From assembly GCF_001864935.2 (NCBI RefSeq), contig NZ_CP126267.1, forward strand, positions 1,984,001 to 2,048,000: 64,000 bases of DNA, read 5' to 3'. A program made the position numbers and the translations under genes. The DNA is from Curtobacterium sp. MCBA15_012 (GTDB lineage Bacteria; Actinomycetota; Actinomycetes; Actinomycetales; Microbacteriaceae). Positions 50,886-60,925 of this stretch are shown here, one piece after another; position 1 is the stretch's first letter, and every line of letters begins with the position of its first letter. The notes beneath the pieces are model-generated. The model was not told where the DNA came from and searched no databases. It worked only from the letters and a program-made list of their open reading frames with translations.

Positions 50886-51200
50886 TCAGTTGTCCATAAG
50901 CCGTTCAGCCTGTTCTGTCGTGTCCTCGTGTCCGTCCGACCGCGCAGCTGTGAGGCTGAGCAGATGGTCGAGCACTGCGGACGTGTCGGGTTCGCGATCC
51001 AGCCGGAGCGCCCGGCGGAAGGCCCGGCGCTTGACGGCCAGCTCGTAGGCATCGACGGTCGGGGTGAGCCACGCTCCCCTGCCCGGCATGACTGCCTTCG
51101 GATCCGCCACGACGCGACCGTCACGCAGGGCGACGACACGGAGGAGGGAGGATCGGGGAGCACGGCGACGACTGCCGATGCACGTTCTGACGGGTACCAC
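50886..51200 (-). CDS. YlxR-family nucleic-acid-binding protein
   Basis: 104 residues, YlxR/DUF448. Begins VVPVRTCIGSRRRAPRSSLLRVV, the family signature, with PGRGAWL and a helical end. YlxR is thought to bind RNA and affect transcription or RNase P. GTG start with AAGGAG four bases upstream. It lies in the usual nusA-ylxR-infB order, 75 bases before infB. An acidic tail of about 20 residues is extra. Confidence 0.9.
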   Translation of the reverse strand: MVPVRTCIGSRRRAPRSSLLRVVALRDGRVVADPKAVMPGRGAWLTPTVDAYELAVKRRAFRRALRLDREPDTSAVLDHLLSLTAARSDGHEDTTEQAERLMDN

Positions 51201-51310
51201 CTTACTCCTTGCCTCGGACGACCGCGATCCGGCGCGCCCGATCCGGTCACGCCACGAGCGAAGACCGGCCGCCGACCGGGGGTCGGGCAGCCGGTCCACC
51301 GTGCTGGTCC

Positions 51311-52306
51311 CTAGTCCTCGCCGTCCAGGATGCTGTCCGGCTGGATGTCGATGCGGGCACCCGTGAGCTTCGCGGCGAGACGGGCGTTCTGCCCCTCCTT
51401 GCCGATCGCGAGCGACAGCTGGTAGTCCGGGACGAGCGCACGGACGGCCTTCGTCGAGGCGTCGAGCACGAAGGCACTGGTCACCTTGGCCGGCGACAAC
51501 GCGCTCGCGACGAACGACGACAGGTCGGACGACCAGTCGACGATGTCGATCTTCTCGGCGCCGAGCTCGGTCGTGACGGCCCGCACGCGGGCACCGAGCT
51601 CACCGATGCAGGCACCCTTGGCGTTGACGCCCTGCTCGTTCGCCTTCACCGCGAGCTTGGTGCGGTGGCCGGCCTCGCGGGCGATCGAGGTGATCTCGAC
51701 GACGCCGGACGCGATCTCCGGGACCTCGAGGGCGAACAGCTTGCGGACGAGACCGGGGTGGGTGCGCGACACGATGATCTGCGGACCCTTGGGGCCGCGA
51801 CCGACGCTCGTCACGTACACGCGGATGCGCTGCCCGTGCTTGTACTCCTCGCCCGGGACCTGCTCCTCGGGCGGCAGGATCGCCTCGACCGTGCCGAGGT
51901 CGACGTGCACCATCTTCGGGTTCGGTCCCTGCTGGATGATGCCGGCGACGATGTCGCCCTCCTTGCCGCGGAACTGGCCGAGGATCTTGTCGTCACCGAT
52001 GTCGCGGAGCCGCTGGTTGATGACCTGCTTCGCGGCGAAGGCGGCGATGCGCCCGAAGTCGCTGGGCTGGTCGACGGCCTCGCCGACGACGGTGCCCTCC
52101 TCGTCGCGCTCCGGCACGTAGACCGAGACCTCGCCGCTCTTGCGGTCGAGCTCGACGCGCGACTGCGCGTCCGCGGGCTCGCCGTTCTCGGCGGAGTGCT
52201 TCTGGTACGCCGTCAGGATGGCGGATTCGATGATCTGGACGAGTTCGTCGAACGGGATCTCCCGCTCGCGTTCCATGAGTCGCAGGACTGCGAGGTCGAT
52301 CTTCAC
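51311..52306 (-). CDS. nusA: Transcription termination/antitermination protein NusA
   Basis: 331 residues, the short actinobacterial form without C-terminal acidic repeats. RNAP-binding N-domain ([23 protein letters not shown]), S1 domain ([11 protein letters not shown]), and two KH domains ([34 protein letters not shown]). GTG start with GGAGG. rimP, which usually precedes nusA, is missing: the next gene upstream is proS. Confidence 0.96.
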   Translation of the reverse strand: MKIDLAVLRLMEREREIPFDELVQIIESAILTAYQKHSAENGEPADAQSRVELDRKSGEVSVYVPERDEEGTVVGEAVDQPSDFGRIAAFAAKQVINQRLRDIGDDKILGQFRGKEGDIVAGIIQQGPNPKMVHVDLGTVEAILPPEEQVPGEEYKHGQRIRVYVTSVGRGPKGPQIIVSRTHPGLVRKLFALEVPEIASGVVEITSIAREAGHRTKLAVKANEQGVNAKGACIGELGARVRAVTTELGAEKIDIVDWSSDLSSFVASALSPAKVTSAFVLDASTKAVRALVPDYQLSLAIGKEGQNARLAAKLTGARIDIQPDSILDGED

Positions 52307-52370
52307 CGAGGTGCCTCCGTGTTCAGCTGAGTCGCCTCCGCGGGGTGGATCTGCGCGGAAGTCGGCGATC

Positions 52371-52376
52371 AGCGTA
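52371..52376 (-). promoter_or_regulatory. Candidate -10 element, nusA-infB operon
   Basis: TACGCT on the minus strand, 64 bases before the nusA GTG. It lies just downstream of palindrome B and the proS terminator, as expected for an operon head. Confidence 0.45.
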
Positions 52377-52386
52377 CCCCAGTTCC

Positions 52387-52428
52387 GGACGGGAGGCTCG
52401 TGGCGGGCCCGCCACGGGCCTCCCGTCC
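52387..52428. repeat. Palindromic element B (GGGAGGC family)
   Basis: Inverted repeat with 21-base arms, no loop and one mismatch, beginning GGACGGGAGGCTCGTGGCGG. Related to elements at 5506 and 59057. It lies between proS and nusA beside a second hairpin. Confidence 0.6.
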
Positions 52429-52468
52429 GCCCCGCGGTCCGCGCCCACCCACGCAACGTGACGAGGAC

Positions 52469-52503
52469 GGCTGCCCGGCAGCGGGATCCCGCTGCGGGCA
52501 GCC
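52469..52503 (-). terminator. proS terminator
   Basis: GGCTGCCCGGCAGCGGGA pairs with TCCCGCTGCGGGCAGCC with one bulged G, 36 bases after the proS stop. Confidence 0.7.
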
Positions 52504-52538
52504 GCCCTGGTCGCGTCGTCCGTGACCGGCGACGGGTG

Positions 52539-54296
52539 CTACTGGATCGCGCGGACCGCCTCGAGGAGGTCCGCGACCGGGACGTCGCGACGCTCGCCGG
52601 ACCGGCGGTCCCAGAGCTCGACGACGCCGTCGGCGGCGTTCCGACCGGCGACGACCACGACGGGGACGCCGAGCAGCTCGGCGTCGCGGAGCTTCACGCC
52701 GGGCGACACCTTCGGACGGTCGTCGTACACGACGTCGTAGCGCTCGGCCTCGAGCGACGTGATGAGCGACGTCGCGAGGTCGTACGCCGTCTGGTCCTTG
52801 CCCGTGGCGACGACGTGGACGTCGAACGGGGCGACCTCCTTGGGCCAGGCCAGCCCCTTCTCGTCGTTGTGCGCCTCGGCCAGGATCGCCATGATGCGGG
52901 TCACGCCGATGCCGTACGAGCCCATCGTGACCGTCGCGAGCTTGCCGTTCTCGTCCTGCACCTTGAGGTCGAGCGCCTCGGCGTACTTGCGACCGAGTTG
53001 GAACACGTGGCCGATCTCCATGCCGCGCGCGGTCTCGAGCGGCCCGGAGCCGTCCGGGGCCGGGTCGCCGGCCCGGACGTCGGACACCTCGGCGACGCCG
53101 TCCGCGGTGAAGTCGCGGCCCATCACGAGGCCCGAGACGTGCACGCCGCGCTCGTTCGCACCCGTGATCCACGCGGTGCCGTCGACGACACGGGGGTCGA
53201 CGAAGTACCGGATGCCGGAGGGGCTGTCCGCGCCGAGGACCTGCGGTCCGATGTAGCCCTTCACGAAGACGCCCGGGTGCTTCCGGAAGTCGTCGTCGCC
53301 GGCCGGCTCGACGTCCGCGGGCGCGAAGGCGACCTCGGCGCGCTTGAGGTCGACGTCGCGGTCACCGGGCAGGCCGACGACCACGACCTCGCGGGTGCCG
53401 TCGAGGTGTGTGAGGGCGAGCACGACGTTCTTGAGGGTGTCGGCCGCGGTCCACGGTGCCCCCTCGCGCGGCGCGACGGCGTTCGCGTGGGCGACGAGCG
53501 TGTCGATCGTCGGGGTGTCCGCGGACGGCAGCGTCACGGGCTCCGGCTGGCCCTCGATCGGCAGGGCGTCGGGCACCGGGGTGACGTACGCCTCGACGTT
53601 CGCCGCGTAGCCGCCGGCACTGCGGACGAAGGTGTCCTCGCCGACGCCGATGGGGTGCAGGAACTCCTCCGACTTCGAGCCGCCCATCGCACCGGCGTCC
53701 GCCTTGACGACGACGTACTCGAGGCCGAGACGGGTGAAGATGCGCTCGTACGCGTCGCGCATCACCTGGTAGCTGCGCTCGAGCCCCTCATCGGTGAGGT
53801 CGAACGAGTAGGCGTCCTTCATCGTGAACTCGCGGCCACGGAGCAGACCGGCACGGGGGCGGGCCTCGTCGCGGTACTTGTCCTGGATCTGGAACAGCGT
53901 CACCGGGAGGTCCTTGTACGAGCCGTACAGGTCCTTGACGAGGAGCGCGAACATCTCCTCGTGGGTCGGCGCGAGCAGGTGGTCCGCGCCCTTGCGGTCC
54001 TGCAGGCGGAACATGCCGTCGCCGTACTCGGTCCAGCGACCCGTGGCCTCGTACGGCTCGCGCGGCAGGAGCGCGGGGAGCAGGACCTCCTGCGCACCGG
54101 CGGCGATCATCTCGGCGCGGACGATCTCCTCGATGCGCCGCCGGACACGCAGCCCGAGCGGCAGCCAGGCGAAGACACCGGGCGACTGGCGACGGACGTA
54201 CCCGGCGCGGACGAGCAGCTTGTGGCTCGTCACCTCGGCGTCGGAGGGGTCGTCGCGGAGCGTACGGAGGAACAGATGCGAGAGCCGTGTGACCAC
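52539..54296 (-). CDS. proS: Prolyl-tRNA synthetase (bacterial type)
   Basis: 585 residues. Class II motifs: [61 protein letters not shown] and GSYGIGVTR. Between motifs 2 and 3 there is an editing (INS) domain of about 190 residues. GTG start with TAGGCT seven bases upstream, a leaderless pattern. It follows ispG with a 21-base gap; its product is needed for the Pro-rich IF2 encoded next door. Confidence 0.96.
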   Translation of the reverse strand: MVTRLSHLFLRTLRDDPSDAEVTSHKLLVRAGYVRRQSPGVFAWLPLGLRVRRRIEEIVRAEMIAAGAQEVLLPALLPREPYEATGRWTEYGDGMFRLQDRKGADHLLAPTHEEMFALLVKDLYGSYKDLPVTLFQIQDKYRDEARPRAGLLRGREFTMKDAYSFDLTDEGLERSYQVMRDAYERIFTRLGLEYVVVKADAGAMGGSKSEEFLHPIGVGEDTFVRSAGGYAANVEAYVTPVPDALPIEGQPEPVTLPSADTPTIDTLVAHANAVAPREGAPWTAADTLKNVVLALTHLDGTREVVVVGLPGDRDVDLKRAEVAFAPADVEPAGDDDFRKHPGVFVKGYIGPQVLGADSPSGIRYFVDPRVVDGTAWITGANERGVHVSGLVMGRDFTADGVAEVSDVRAGDPAPDGSGPLETARGMEIGHVFQLGRKYAEALDLKVQDENGKLATVTMGSYGIGVTRIMAILAEAHNDEKGLAWPKEVAPFDVHVVATGKDQTAYDLATSLITSLEAERYDVVYDDRPKVSPGVKLRDAELLGVPVVVVAGRNAADGVVELWDRRSGERRDVPVADLLEAVRAIQ

Positions 54297-54303
54297 GGAC
54301 GCA

Positions 54304-54309
54304 AGCCTA
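54304..54309 (-). promoter_or_regulatory. Leaderless promoter -10, proS
   Basis: TAGGCT on the minus strand, seven bases before the proS GTG, lying in the 21-base gap after ispG. Confidence 0.6.
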
Positions 54310-54317
54310 GCGGCGTG

Positions 54318-55472
54318 CTACGGCGCGGTGACGACCTGCACGGTGCCGGGAGCCGCGTCCGGCCCCATCTCGTCGGCGATGCGGTTCGCCTCGGCGATGA
54401 GCGTCTGCACGATCTCGCGCTCCGGCACGGTCTTGACGACCTCGCCCTTGACGAAGATCTGGCCCTTGCCGTTGCCCGACGCGACACCGAGGTCGGCCTC
54501 ACGGGCCTCGCCCGGACCGTTCACGACGCAGCCCATGACGGCGACGCGCAGGGGCACGGTCATGCCCTCGAGCCCCTTGGTGACGTCGTTCGCGAGCTGG
54601 TAGACGTCGACCTGCGCACGGCCGCAGCTCGGGCAGGAGACGATCTCGAGCTTGCGCTCCCGCAGGTTCAGCGACTGCAGGATCTGCAGACCGACCTTGA
54701 CCTCCTGCGCGGGCGGTGCCGACAGCGAGACGCGGATGGTGTCGCCGATGCCCTCGGCGAGCAGGATGCCGAAGGCGGTCGCGCTCTTGATCGTGCCCTG
54801 GAACTCCGGGCCGGCCTCGGTCACGCCGAGGTGCAGCGGCCAGTCCCCCGCCGCGGCGAGCTGCCGGTAGGCCTTGACCATGACGATCGGGTCGTTGTGC
54901 TTGACCGAGATCTTGAAGTCGTGGAAGTCGTGCTCCTCGAACAGGCTCGCCTCCCACACCGCCGACTCGACGAGCGCCTCGGGCGTCGCCTTGCCGTACT
55001 TCTGCAGCAGACTCGGCTCGAGCGACCCCGCGTTCACGCCGATGCGGAGCGAGACGCCGGCGTCCTTGGCGGCACGGGCGATGGCGCCGACCTGGTCGTC
55101 GAACTTGCGGATGTTGCCGGGGTTCACGCGGACCGCGGCACAGCCGGCGTCGATCGCCTGGAAGACGTACTTCGGCTGGAAGTGGATGTCGGCGATGACC
55201 GGGATCTGCGACTTCTTCGCGATGATCGGCAGTGCGTCGGCGTCGTCCTGGCTCGGGACCGCCACCCGGACGATGTCGCAGCCCGAGGCGGTGAGCTCGG
55301 CGATCTGCTGCAGCGTCGCGTTGATGTTCGTCGTCGGGGTGGTCGTCATCGACTGCACCGACACCGGGGCGTCACCGCCCACGAGCACCTTGCCGACCCG
55401 GATCTGCCGGGACTTCCGGCGCGGGGCGAGGGTTTCGGGGACTTTCGGCAGACCGAGGTTCACTGCTGGCAC
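54318..55472 (-). CDS. ispG: 4-hydroxy-3-methylbut-2-enyl diphosphate synthase
   Basis: Iron-sulphur enzyme of the MEP isoprenoid pathway. 384 residues: TIM-barrel part ([36 protein letters not shown]) and cluster domain with cysteines in [12 protein letters not shown] and [12 protein letters not shown] at 55470-55472 chosen: it gives the family N-terminus [21 protein letters not shown] and has TAGAGT seven bases upstream. Works with Dxr encoded four genes away. Confidence 0.96.
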   Translation of the reverse strand: MPAVNLGLPKVPETLAPRRKSRQIRVGKVLVGGDAPVSVQSMTTTPTTNINATLQQIAELTASGCDIVRVAVPSQDDADALPIIAKKSQIPVIADIHFQPKYVFQAIDAGCAAVRVNPGNIRKFDDQVGAIARAAKDAGVSLRIGVNAGSLEPSLLQKYGKATPEALVESAVWEASLFEEHDFHDFKISVKHNDPIVMVKAYRQLAAAGDWPLHLGVTEAGPEFQGTIKSATAFGILLAEGIGDTIRVSLSAPPAQEVKVGLQILQSLNLRERKLEIVSCPSCGRAQVDVYQLANDVTKGLEGMTVPLRVAVMGCVVNGPGEAREADLGVASGNGKGQIFVKGEVVKTVPEREIVQTLIAEANRIADEMGPDAAPGTVQVVTAP

Positions 55473-55479
55473 GCGCGTC

Positions 55480-55485
55480 ACTCTA
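55480..55485 (-). promoter_or_regulatory. Leaderless promoter -10, ispG
   Basis: TAGAGT on the minus strand, seven bases before the ispG GTG. It lies in the 29-base gap after the cysteine hydrolase. Confidence 0.55.
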
Positions 55486-55501
55486 CGCGGTCCGGGTGAC
55501 G

Positions 55502-56128
55502 TCACTCGCTGCCCGTCACCAGGTCCGTCCCGCGCTCGACGACGGTGATGAGCGGGGCGTAGAGCCGCATCGCGTCGAGGGCTCGTTCGTGGTCGGCGTC
55601 GGTCGCGCCGGCGCAGGCGTCGGCCACGACCGTCACCGTCGCGCCCGCGTCCGCGGCGGCCAGGGCGGTGCTGAGCACGCAGCAGTCGGTCGAGACGCCG
55701 GTGAGCACCAGGTGCGGGTGTTCGCCGACGACCGCGCGGAGGGCGCTCCCCCACTTGCCGAAGGTGGGTTCGGTGACGACGGGGAGCCGTCCGGCCGACG
55801 ACCCCGGTGACGAGGCCGCTGCCGATGCCGCCGCTGCCACTGCCGCTGCCGCTGCCGCTGCGAACGGCTCGGTCAGCGCGTACAGCGGGTCGGTGTCCGG
55901 GACGAGCGCGAAGGACCAGTCGCGGTAGTACGGCACCCAGGCGCCGGCGGGCCGGGACGGGGCGACGAACCTGGTGACGACCGTGCGGCCGGCGAAGCGC
56001 GGCAGCAGCCGTTCCGTGCCGGCGGCCGCGTCGTCGTAGCGCGGCGCCGCCCACGGGCTGTCCCCGGTGAAGATCCGCTGCAGGTCGATCGCGACGAGCC
56101 AGGCGTCGTCCGGCACGGCGACGCTCAC
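55502..56128 (-). CDS. Isochorismatase-like cysteine hydrolase
   Basis: 208 residues. Catalytic triad of the cysteine hydrolase family: Asp15 in AIDLQ, Lys125 in TFGKWGSAL, Cys150 in [11 protein letters not shown]. Relatives cleave amides such as nicotinamide, N-carbamoyl compounds or isochorismate; the substrate is unknown. Residues about 90-113 are an Ala/Ser run from GCTGCC repeats. GTG start overlaps the permease stop as GTGA, so it probably acts on what that transporter imports. Confidence 0.85.
   Translation of the reverse strand: MSVAVPDDAWLVAIDLQRIFTGDSPWAAPRYDDAAAGTERLLPRFAGRTVVTRFVAPSRPAGAWVPYYRDWSFALVPDTDPLYALTEPFAAAAAAAVAAAASAAASSPGSSAGRLPVVTEPTFGKWGSALRAVVGEHPHLVLTGVSTDCCVLSTALAAADAGATVTVVADACAGATDADHERALDAMRLYAPLITVVERGTDLVTGSE
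55818..55862. repeat. GCTGCC hexamer tract in the hydrolase
   Basis: About seven imperfect GCTGCC units encoding an alanine-rich run inserted before the catalytic lysine. In-frame length variation is likely. Confidence 0.7.
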
Positions 56129-57570
56129 GCCCGCTCCTGCCGCCGGACCGTGCCGCGCGCGGTGAGCAGCGTGCCGACGAAGCCGACGACCAGGGCCACG
56201 AGGACGCCGAGGTTCGCGTACGCCCAGGCACCGTCGCGGCCGCCGAGGCCGAACGGGCCGAGCAGGTAGCCCTGCCAGTTGAGCCAGGCGGGCACACCGT
56301 ACGTGTTCGTCACGAGCCCCCAACCGAGGACGGTGCCGAGCACCACGAGGCCGATCGCCGCCCACCGGACGTCGCCGTAGCGACCGCGGCGGTCGTCGAG
56401 CTCGGTGTCGGCGTAGGCCCGACGGCGGAGCAGGACGTCGGCGACGAACACGCCCGCCCACGCGGCGACCGGGACACCGAGCGTGACGAGGAAGGCCTGG
56501 AACGGCGAGATGAAGTCGCGGGCGAAGAACACCACGTACACCGCCCCGGCGACCATGACGACGCCGTCGACCCCGGCCGCCACCGGCCGCGGGATGCGCA
56601 CCCCGGCGCTGAGGAGCGCCAGACCCGACGAGTAGATGTCGAGCACGGCACCACCGACCAGCCCGAGGATCGCGACGAGGGCGAACGGGATGAGGAACCA
56701 CACCGGCAGGATCGTCGTGAGCGCACCGATCGGGTCGGCGCCGATCGCGTCGTTCAGCCCCTTCGACGAGCCGGCGAGCAGGACCCCGACCACGACCAGC
56801 ACCGCGGGGGCGAGGGCGCCGCCGAACGTCGTCCACCAGACCACTCCGCCGGTCGACGCCGTGCGCGGCAGGTACCGCGAGTAGTCGGCCGCCGCGTTGA
56901 CCCAGCCGAGGCCGAAGCCCGTCATCACGAGCACGAGCGCGCCGAGGACGTTCTGCGCGCTGCCCGCAGGCAGGGCCCCGAGGGTGCCGAGGTCGATCGA
57001 GGGCACCGCGAGCACGACGTAGACCACGGTCAGCACCGCGGTCACGACGGTGATCACGGTCTGCAGCCGCATGATGACGTCGAAGCCCGCGATGCCGGCC
57101 CCGACGACGAGCGCCGCCACCACCACCAGGGCGACGAGCTTCGTCAGGACGCCGTCGTCCCAGCCGAGCTCGCGGAACACCGTCGACGTGGCGAGCACGG
57201 CGAGCGAGGCCAGCGCGGTCTCCCACCCGACCGTCAACACCCAGCTGAGGAACGACGGCAGCCGGTTCCCGCGCACCCCGAAGGCCGCCCGGCTGAGCAC
57301 CATGGTCGGTGCCGAACCGCGCTTGCCGGCGATCGCCACGATGCCGCACAGCAGGAACGAGAACGCCACGCCCACGACGGACACGACCGTCGCCTGCACG
57401 AGGGAGATCCCGAAGCCGAGGACGAACGAACCGTAGCTCAGGCCGAGGACCGAGACGTTCGCGGCGAACCACGGCCAGAACAGCCCCCGCGGTCGGCCCT
57501 TGCGGTCGGACTCGGCGATGACGTCGATGCCCTGGCGCTCGACGGCGCGGACCTCGGGGACTGTGCTCAT
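56125..57570 (-). CDS. NCS1-family purine/cytosine-type permease
   Basis: 481 residues with about twelve transmembrane segments. The N-terminal [24 protein letters not shown] and the [19 protein letters not shown] segment are hallmarks of cytosine/purine/nucleobase NCS1 transporters. Substrate is not readable from sequence; cytosine, allantoin, hydantoin or similar are options. ATG with TACGCT six bases upstream (leaderless). Together with the overlapping hydrolase it forms a two-gene unit placed inside the rseP-ispG block. Confidence 0.88.
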   Translation of the reverse strand: MSTVPEVRAVERQGIDVIAESDRKGRPRGLFWPWFAANVSVLGLSYGSFVLGFGISLVQATVVSVVGVAFSFLLCGIVAIAGKRGSAPTMVLSRAAFGVRGNRLPSFLSWVLTVGWETALASLAVLATSTVFRELGWDDGVLTKLVALVVVAALVVGAGIAGFDVIMRLQTVITVVTAVLTVVYVVLAVPSIDLGTLGALPAGSAQNVLGALVLVMTGFGLGWVNAAADYSRYLPRTASTGGVVWWTTFGGALAPAVLVVVGVLLAGSSKGLNDAIGADPIGALTTILPVWFLIPFALVAILGLVGGAVLDIYSSGLALLSAGVRIPRPVAAGVDGVVMVAGAVYVVFFARDFISPFQAFLVTLGVPVAAWAGVFVADVLLRRRAYADTELDDRRGRYGDVRWAAIGLVVLGTVLGWGLVTNTYGVPAWLNWQGYLLGPFGLGGRDGAWAYANLGVLVALVVGFVGTLLTARGTVRRQERA

Positions 57571-57576
57571 GGGGCG

Positions 57577-57582
57577 AGCGTA
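57577..57582 (-). promoter_or_regulatory. Leaderless promoter -10, permease-hydrolase
   Basis: TACGCT on the minus strand, six bases before the permease ATG; no ribosome site. Confidence 0.6.
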
Positions 57583-57664
57583 GCGGCGGACGCGACGGGC
57601 AGCCGGCCGTCAGGCGCGTCCTGTGGACGCACCCCGACTGCCGGGGCCGTGTGGAGGAACCGGG

Positions 57665-58999
57665 TCAGCCGAACAGGTCGACCGGGCGGACGAGGTCGGC
57701 GTAGATGAGCAGCGCGCTCATCCCGGCGAGGAGCACGACGACGACCATCGTCAGCGGCATCGTCTTCGCGAGGTCGATCGCACCCGGGTCCGGCCTGCCG
57801 GCGAGCACGTAGGCCCGACGCTTCACCGCCTCCCACAGCGCCCCGGCGATGTGCCCGCCGTCGAGCGGCAGCAGCGGGACCATGTTGAGGACGAACAGAC
57901 CGATGTTGAGCGACGCGAGCAGCCCGAGGATCGTGTACGCCTTGTCGACGACCGGCACCCCGCTCATCGAGGACACCTCGCCGATCGCGCGGCCGACGCC
58001 GACGACCGACACCGGGCTGTCCTGCGACCGCGCCTGCGAGCCGAACGCCGCGTTCCACACCGCGACGAGCCGCTGCGGCAGGTCGATGATGAGGTGCGCC
58101 GACGCCGCGATCTGCGCACCGGTCGCCGGGAGCACCGCCGCCGGGGACTGGCGGACGAGCGACTGCCCGATGCTGACGCCGACGACGCCGACCTCCTGCG
58201 TCCTCGTCGACCCGTCGGCCTGCTTCGCGACCGTGCCGTCCGCCTTCACCACGTCACGCGTGGCGAGCTGCGGCGTGACCTCGAGGGTCTTCCGCTCGCC
58301 GTGGCGTTCGACCACGACCGTGACACGCTCGCCCGCGGACCGCTGGAAGACCTTCGAGACCTCGGCGATCGTCGGGTCCTGCCGCCCGTCCACCGCGAGC
58401 ACGACGTCGCCGTCCCGGATGCCGGCCTGCTTCGCGGGCGACTCGGCGTCTCCGGGCGCACACGCCGTTGCATTGCTCGACGGGAGGACGCAGTCGACGC
58501 TCGACGTGAAGGTCGTCGTCGGGGCGCCGAACCCGCAGAGCAGCACGCCGAACAGCACGACACCGATGACGAGGTTCATCGCGGGACCGGCGACCATGAC
58601 GATGATGCGCTTCCACGGCGTCAGGCGGTAGAAGGCACGGGAGTCGTCGCCGCCGGAGTCGGCGATCTGGGCCGCACTCGCCTCGCGGGCGTCCTGCACG
58701 AACGCGCCGTACATGCCGGTGTTCGTGATCGCGCTCGGCTTGCCGGAGGCACGCGGCTTGAGCATGCCCACCATCGAGATGTACCCGCCGAGCAGGATCG
58801 GTCGGATCCCGTACTCGGTCTCACCGCGGCGGAAGGACCAGAGGGGCTTCCCGAAGCCGAGCGAGTACTGCGTGACCTTCACCCCGAAGAGCTTCGCGAA
58901 GGACAGGTGTCCGAGCTCGTGGAGTCCGATCGAGACCAGCAGGCCGACGATGAAGACGACCACGCCGAGGACGAAGAGGAGCACGGTTTCGACGGTCAC
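57665..58999 (-). CDS. rseP: Site-2 protease, M50 family
   Basis: 444 residues. Intramembrane zinc protease: HELGH in the first helix, GGYISMVGM, a PDZ domain (about 200-290, with AGIRDGDVVLAVDGR) and LLPLDGGH in the last part. It would cleave membrane anti-sigma factors or signal-peptide remnants. GTG at 58997-58999 chosen: TACCCT lies six bases upstream and the protein then begins VTVETVLLFVLG; an ATG 27 bases upstream has no ribosome site. Confidence 0.93.
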   Translation of the reverse strand: MTVETVLLFVLGVVVFIVGLLVSIGLHELGHLSFAKLFGVKVTQYSLGFGKPLWSFRRGETEYGIRPILLGGYISMVGMLKPRASGKPSAITNTGMYGAFVQDAREASAAQIADSGGDDSRAFYRLTPWKRIIVMVAGPAMNLVIGVVLFGVLLCGFGAPTTTFTSSVDCVLPSSNATACAPGDAESPAKQAGIRDGDVVLAVDGRQDPTIAEVSKVFQRSAGERVTVVVERHGERKTLEVTPQLATRDVVKADGTVAKQADGSTRTQEVGVVGVSIGQSLVRQSPAAVLPATGAQIAASAHLIIDLPQRLVAVWNAAFGSQARSQDSPVSVVGVGRAIGEVSSMSGVPVVDKAYTILGLLASLNIGLFVLNMVPLLPLDGGHIAGALWEAVKRRAYVLAGRPDPGAIDLAKTMPLTMVVVVLLAGMSALLIYADLVRPVDLFG

Positions 59000-59005
59000 C
59001 AGGAG

Positions 59006-59011
59006 AGGGTA
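59006..59011 (-). promoter_or_regulatory. Leaderless promoter -10, rseP
   Basis: TACCCT on the minus strand, six bases before the GTG at 58999. Confidence 0.55.
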
Positions 59012-59056
59012 CGGGACCCTGGCCATGACGGAGCCGAGCGCACCCTGAGAGGTCTG

Positions 59057-59086
59057 CCGCGCCTCCCGTCCGGTCTGGAGGCGCGG
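59057..59086. repeat. Palindromic element C (GGGAGGC family)
   Basis: Ten-base arms CCGCGCCTCC / GGAGGCGCGG around CGTCCGGTCT, which keeps the GCCTCCCGTCCGG module of elements A and B. Located in the dxr-rseP spacer, 109 bases after the dxr stop; likely dxr terminator. The rest of 59087-59194 is plain GC-rich spacer. Confidence 0.5.
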
Positions 59087-59194
59087 TGCACGTGACGCGC
59101 ACCCGTCGCGTCGCCACGCGGCCGGGTCGCGTGCCCCGCGCACGTCGACGGGTCGTCGAGGAGGCGGTCGCGTGGCGCCGACCGCGTCGGCGCG

Positions 59195-60283
59195 TCAGCG
59201 CGACAGGACGCGGTCGGCCGTGTCGCGGGCCCACCGCTCGGCGGCGAGCACCCCGTCGAGCGACGGCTCCCCCGCCGTGTGCGCGTCGACGACCCGGCGC
59301 ACCGTGTCGACGATGTCGAGGAACCCGATTGCCCCCGCGTGGAAGGCGGCGACGGCCTGCTCGTTCGCCGCGTTGAACACCGCGGGGAACGTGCCGCCGA
59401 GGACCCCGACGTGCTTCGCGAGGTCGACGGCCCCGAACGCCTGCGTGTCCAGCGGCTCGAACGTCCAGGTGCTCGCGGTCGTCCAGTCGAGCGGGACGCC
59501 GACGCCCGGGACGCGGTCCGGCCACGCCAGGCCGAGGGCGATCGGGAGGCGCATGTCCGGCGGCGACGCCTGCGCGATCGTCGACCCGTCGACGAACTCG
59601 ACCATGGAGTGCACGATCGACTGCGCGTGCACCGTGACGTCGATGCGGTCGTAGGGCACCCCGAAGAGCAGGTGCGCCTCGATGACCTCGAGGCCCTTGT
59701 TCACGAGCGTCGCCGAGTTCGTCGTGACGACGAGCCCCATGTCCCAGGTGGGGTGCGCGAGCGCCTGCGCGGGGGTGACGTCCACGAGCTCGGCGCGGGA
59801 ACGGCCGCGGAAGGGACCGCCGCTCGCGGTGAGGACGAGCCGGCGGACCTCCGCGTCCGACCCCGACCGCAGCGCCTGGGCGATCGCGGAGTGCTCGCTG
59901 TCGACCGGCACGATCTGCCCGGGTGCCGCCGCTGCCTGCACGAGCGGGCCGCCCACGATGAGGCTCTCCTTGTTCGCGAGGGCGAGCGTCGCGCCCGTGC
60001 CGAGCGCCGCGAGCGTCGGACCGAGACCGACCGAGCCGGTGATGCCGTTCAGGACGACGTCGGCCTCGACGCTGCGGACCAGGCGCTCGGCGTCGGCGGC
60101 GCCGAACGCGGTGTCCGTGACCCCGAAGCGCGCGGCCTGCTCGGCGACGAGGTCACGGTTGCTGCCGGCGGTGAGCCCGACGACCTCGAAGCGGTCGGGG
60201 TTGCGGGCGACGACGTCGAGGGCCTGCGTGCCGATCGAGCCGGTGCTGCCGAGGACGACGATGCGGCGCTTCGGGAGGTCCAT
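59195..60283 (-). CDS. dxr: 1-deoxy-D-xylulose 5-phosphate reductoisomerase
   Basis: First committed MEP-pathway enzyme, NADPH-dependent. 362 residues, slightly short but complete: NADPH loop [25 protein letters not shown], metal/catalytic [28 protein letters not shown]-type HPTWDMG, and [17 protein letters not shown] with TAGGGT six bases upstream. Fosmidomycin targets this enzyme in other bacteria. Confidence 0.97.
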   Translation of the reverse strand: MDLPKRRIVVLGSTGSIGTQALDVVARNPDRFEVVGLTAGSNRDLVAEQAARFGVTDTAFGAADAERLVRSVEADVVLNGITGSVGLGPTLAALGTGATLALANKESLIVGGPLVQAAAAPGQIVPVDSEHSAIAQALRSGSDAEVRRLVLTASGGPFRGRSRAELVDVTPAQALAHPTWDMGLVVTTNSATLVNKGLEVIEAHLLFGVPYDRIDVTVHAQSIVHSMVEFVDGSTIAQASPPDMRLPIALGLAWPDRVPGVGVPLDWTTASTWTFEPLDTQAFGAVDLAKHVGVLGGTFPAVFNAANEQAVAAFHAGAIGFLDIVDTVRRVVDAHTAGEPSLDGVLAAERWARDTADRVLSR

Positions 60284-60289
60284 GACGTC

Positions 60290-60295
60290 ACCCTA
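60290..60295 (-). promoter_or_regulatory. Leaderless promoter -10, dxr
   Basis: TAGGGT on the minus strand, six bases before the dxr ATG, in the 60-base spacer shared with the divergent secreted-protein gene. Confidence 0.6.
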
Positions 60296-60343
60296 TCCAG
60301 GCACCCCTTGTCGGCGGGGCGTGATGTGTGGAATGTCGGCACC

Positions 60344-60844
60344 ATGAAAGCGACCAAGCGATTCCTCCCCGCGCTCATCACGACCACGCTCACGGCGCTC
60401 GCGCTGGTCGGAGCCGTCCCCGCCGCCGCTCACGCAGCTGGCCCGGCATCGGAGACCGACGAGCTGACCCGACTCCGCGCGCTGAGCAACGCGCAGTCTC
60501 GTGAAGCGATCGACGCGCTCCTCGACGGTGACGACCCGGTCTCCCTCTACGTCGACGCACGTACTGGGGAGGTCCTCGCCGCCGAGGCCGTCGCCGACCG
60601 AGCGCTCAACCCGATCGGACCGGGATGCACGTCCACGAGCGTCTGCATGCGGAGCATCACCGGCACCCCGTACGGCCTGGCCGGGAGTGGTACGCGCACC
60701 GGCTCGTGGAAGAAGATCATCAGCTACTCGACCGGTGACCGTCGGACCAGTTTCTGGGCTTCGAACGGTATGGCGTACACCTACCGAGCGAACGCGACCG
60801 TCACCTTGAACGTCACGGTCACCATGACCAAGGTCCAGCGCTGA
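60344..60844 (+). CDS. Small secreted protein with C-x5-C domain, unknown
   Basis: 166 residues. A Sec signal peptide (1-31, cleavage predicted after AHA) precedes an acidic helical propeptide-like part (32-90) and a beta-rich, basic, Ser/Thr-rich domain (92-166) with Cys95 and Cys101 (GCTSTSVCM), WKKIISYSTGDRRTSFW and an alternating TVTLNVTVTM end. Family not recognised; the layout resembles small secreted inhibitors or bacteriocin precursors, which is a guess. Base composition is less G+C-rich than its neighbours. Divergent from dxr. Confidence 0.7.
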   Translation: MKATKRFLPALITTTLTALALVGAVPAAAHAAGPASETDELTRLRALSNAQSREAIDALLDGDDPVSLYVDARTGEVLAAEAVADRALNPIGPGCTSTSVCMRSITGTPYGLAGSGTRTGSWKKIISYSTGDRRTSFWASNGMAYTYRANATVTLNVTVTMTKVQR

Positions 60845-60855
60845 CGCCTTCCCGA

Positions 60856-60899
60856 CACGGCAGAGGGCGGCGAGCAGTTGCTCGCCGCCCTCTGCCGTG
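60856..60899. terminator. Bidirectional terminator, secreted protein / FKBP
   Basis: Perfect 21-bp stem starting CACGGCAGAGGGCGGCG with a two-base GT centre, between two convergent genes, 11 bases after the secreted-protein stop. Confidence 0.8.
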
Positions 60900-60925
60900 C
60901 GGGTGGGCAACCCGCCGGGACGGCC

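Noticed and set aside
59027..59194. Possible coding extension of rseP upstream
   Set aside because: The open frame gives Arg-rich residues with no membrane or family character, and contains palindrome C; the leaderless GTG at 58999 explains the start better.
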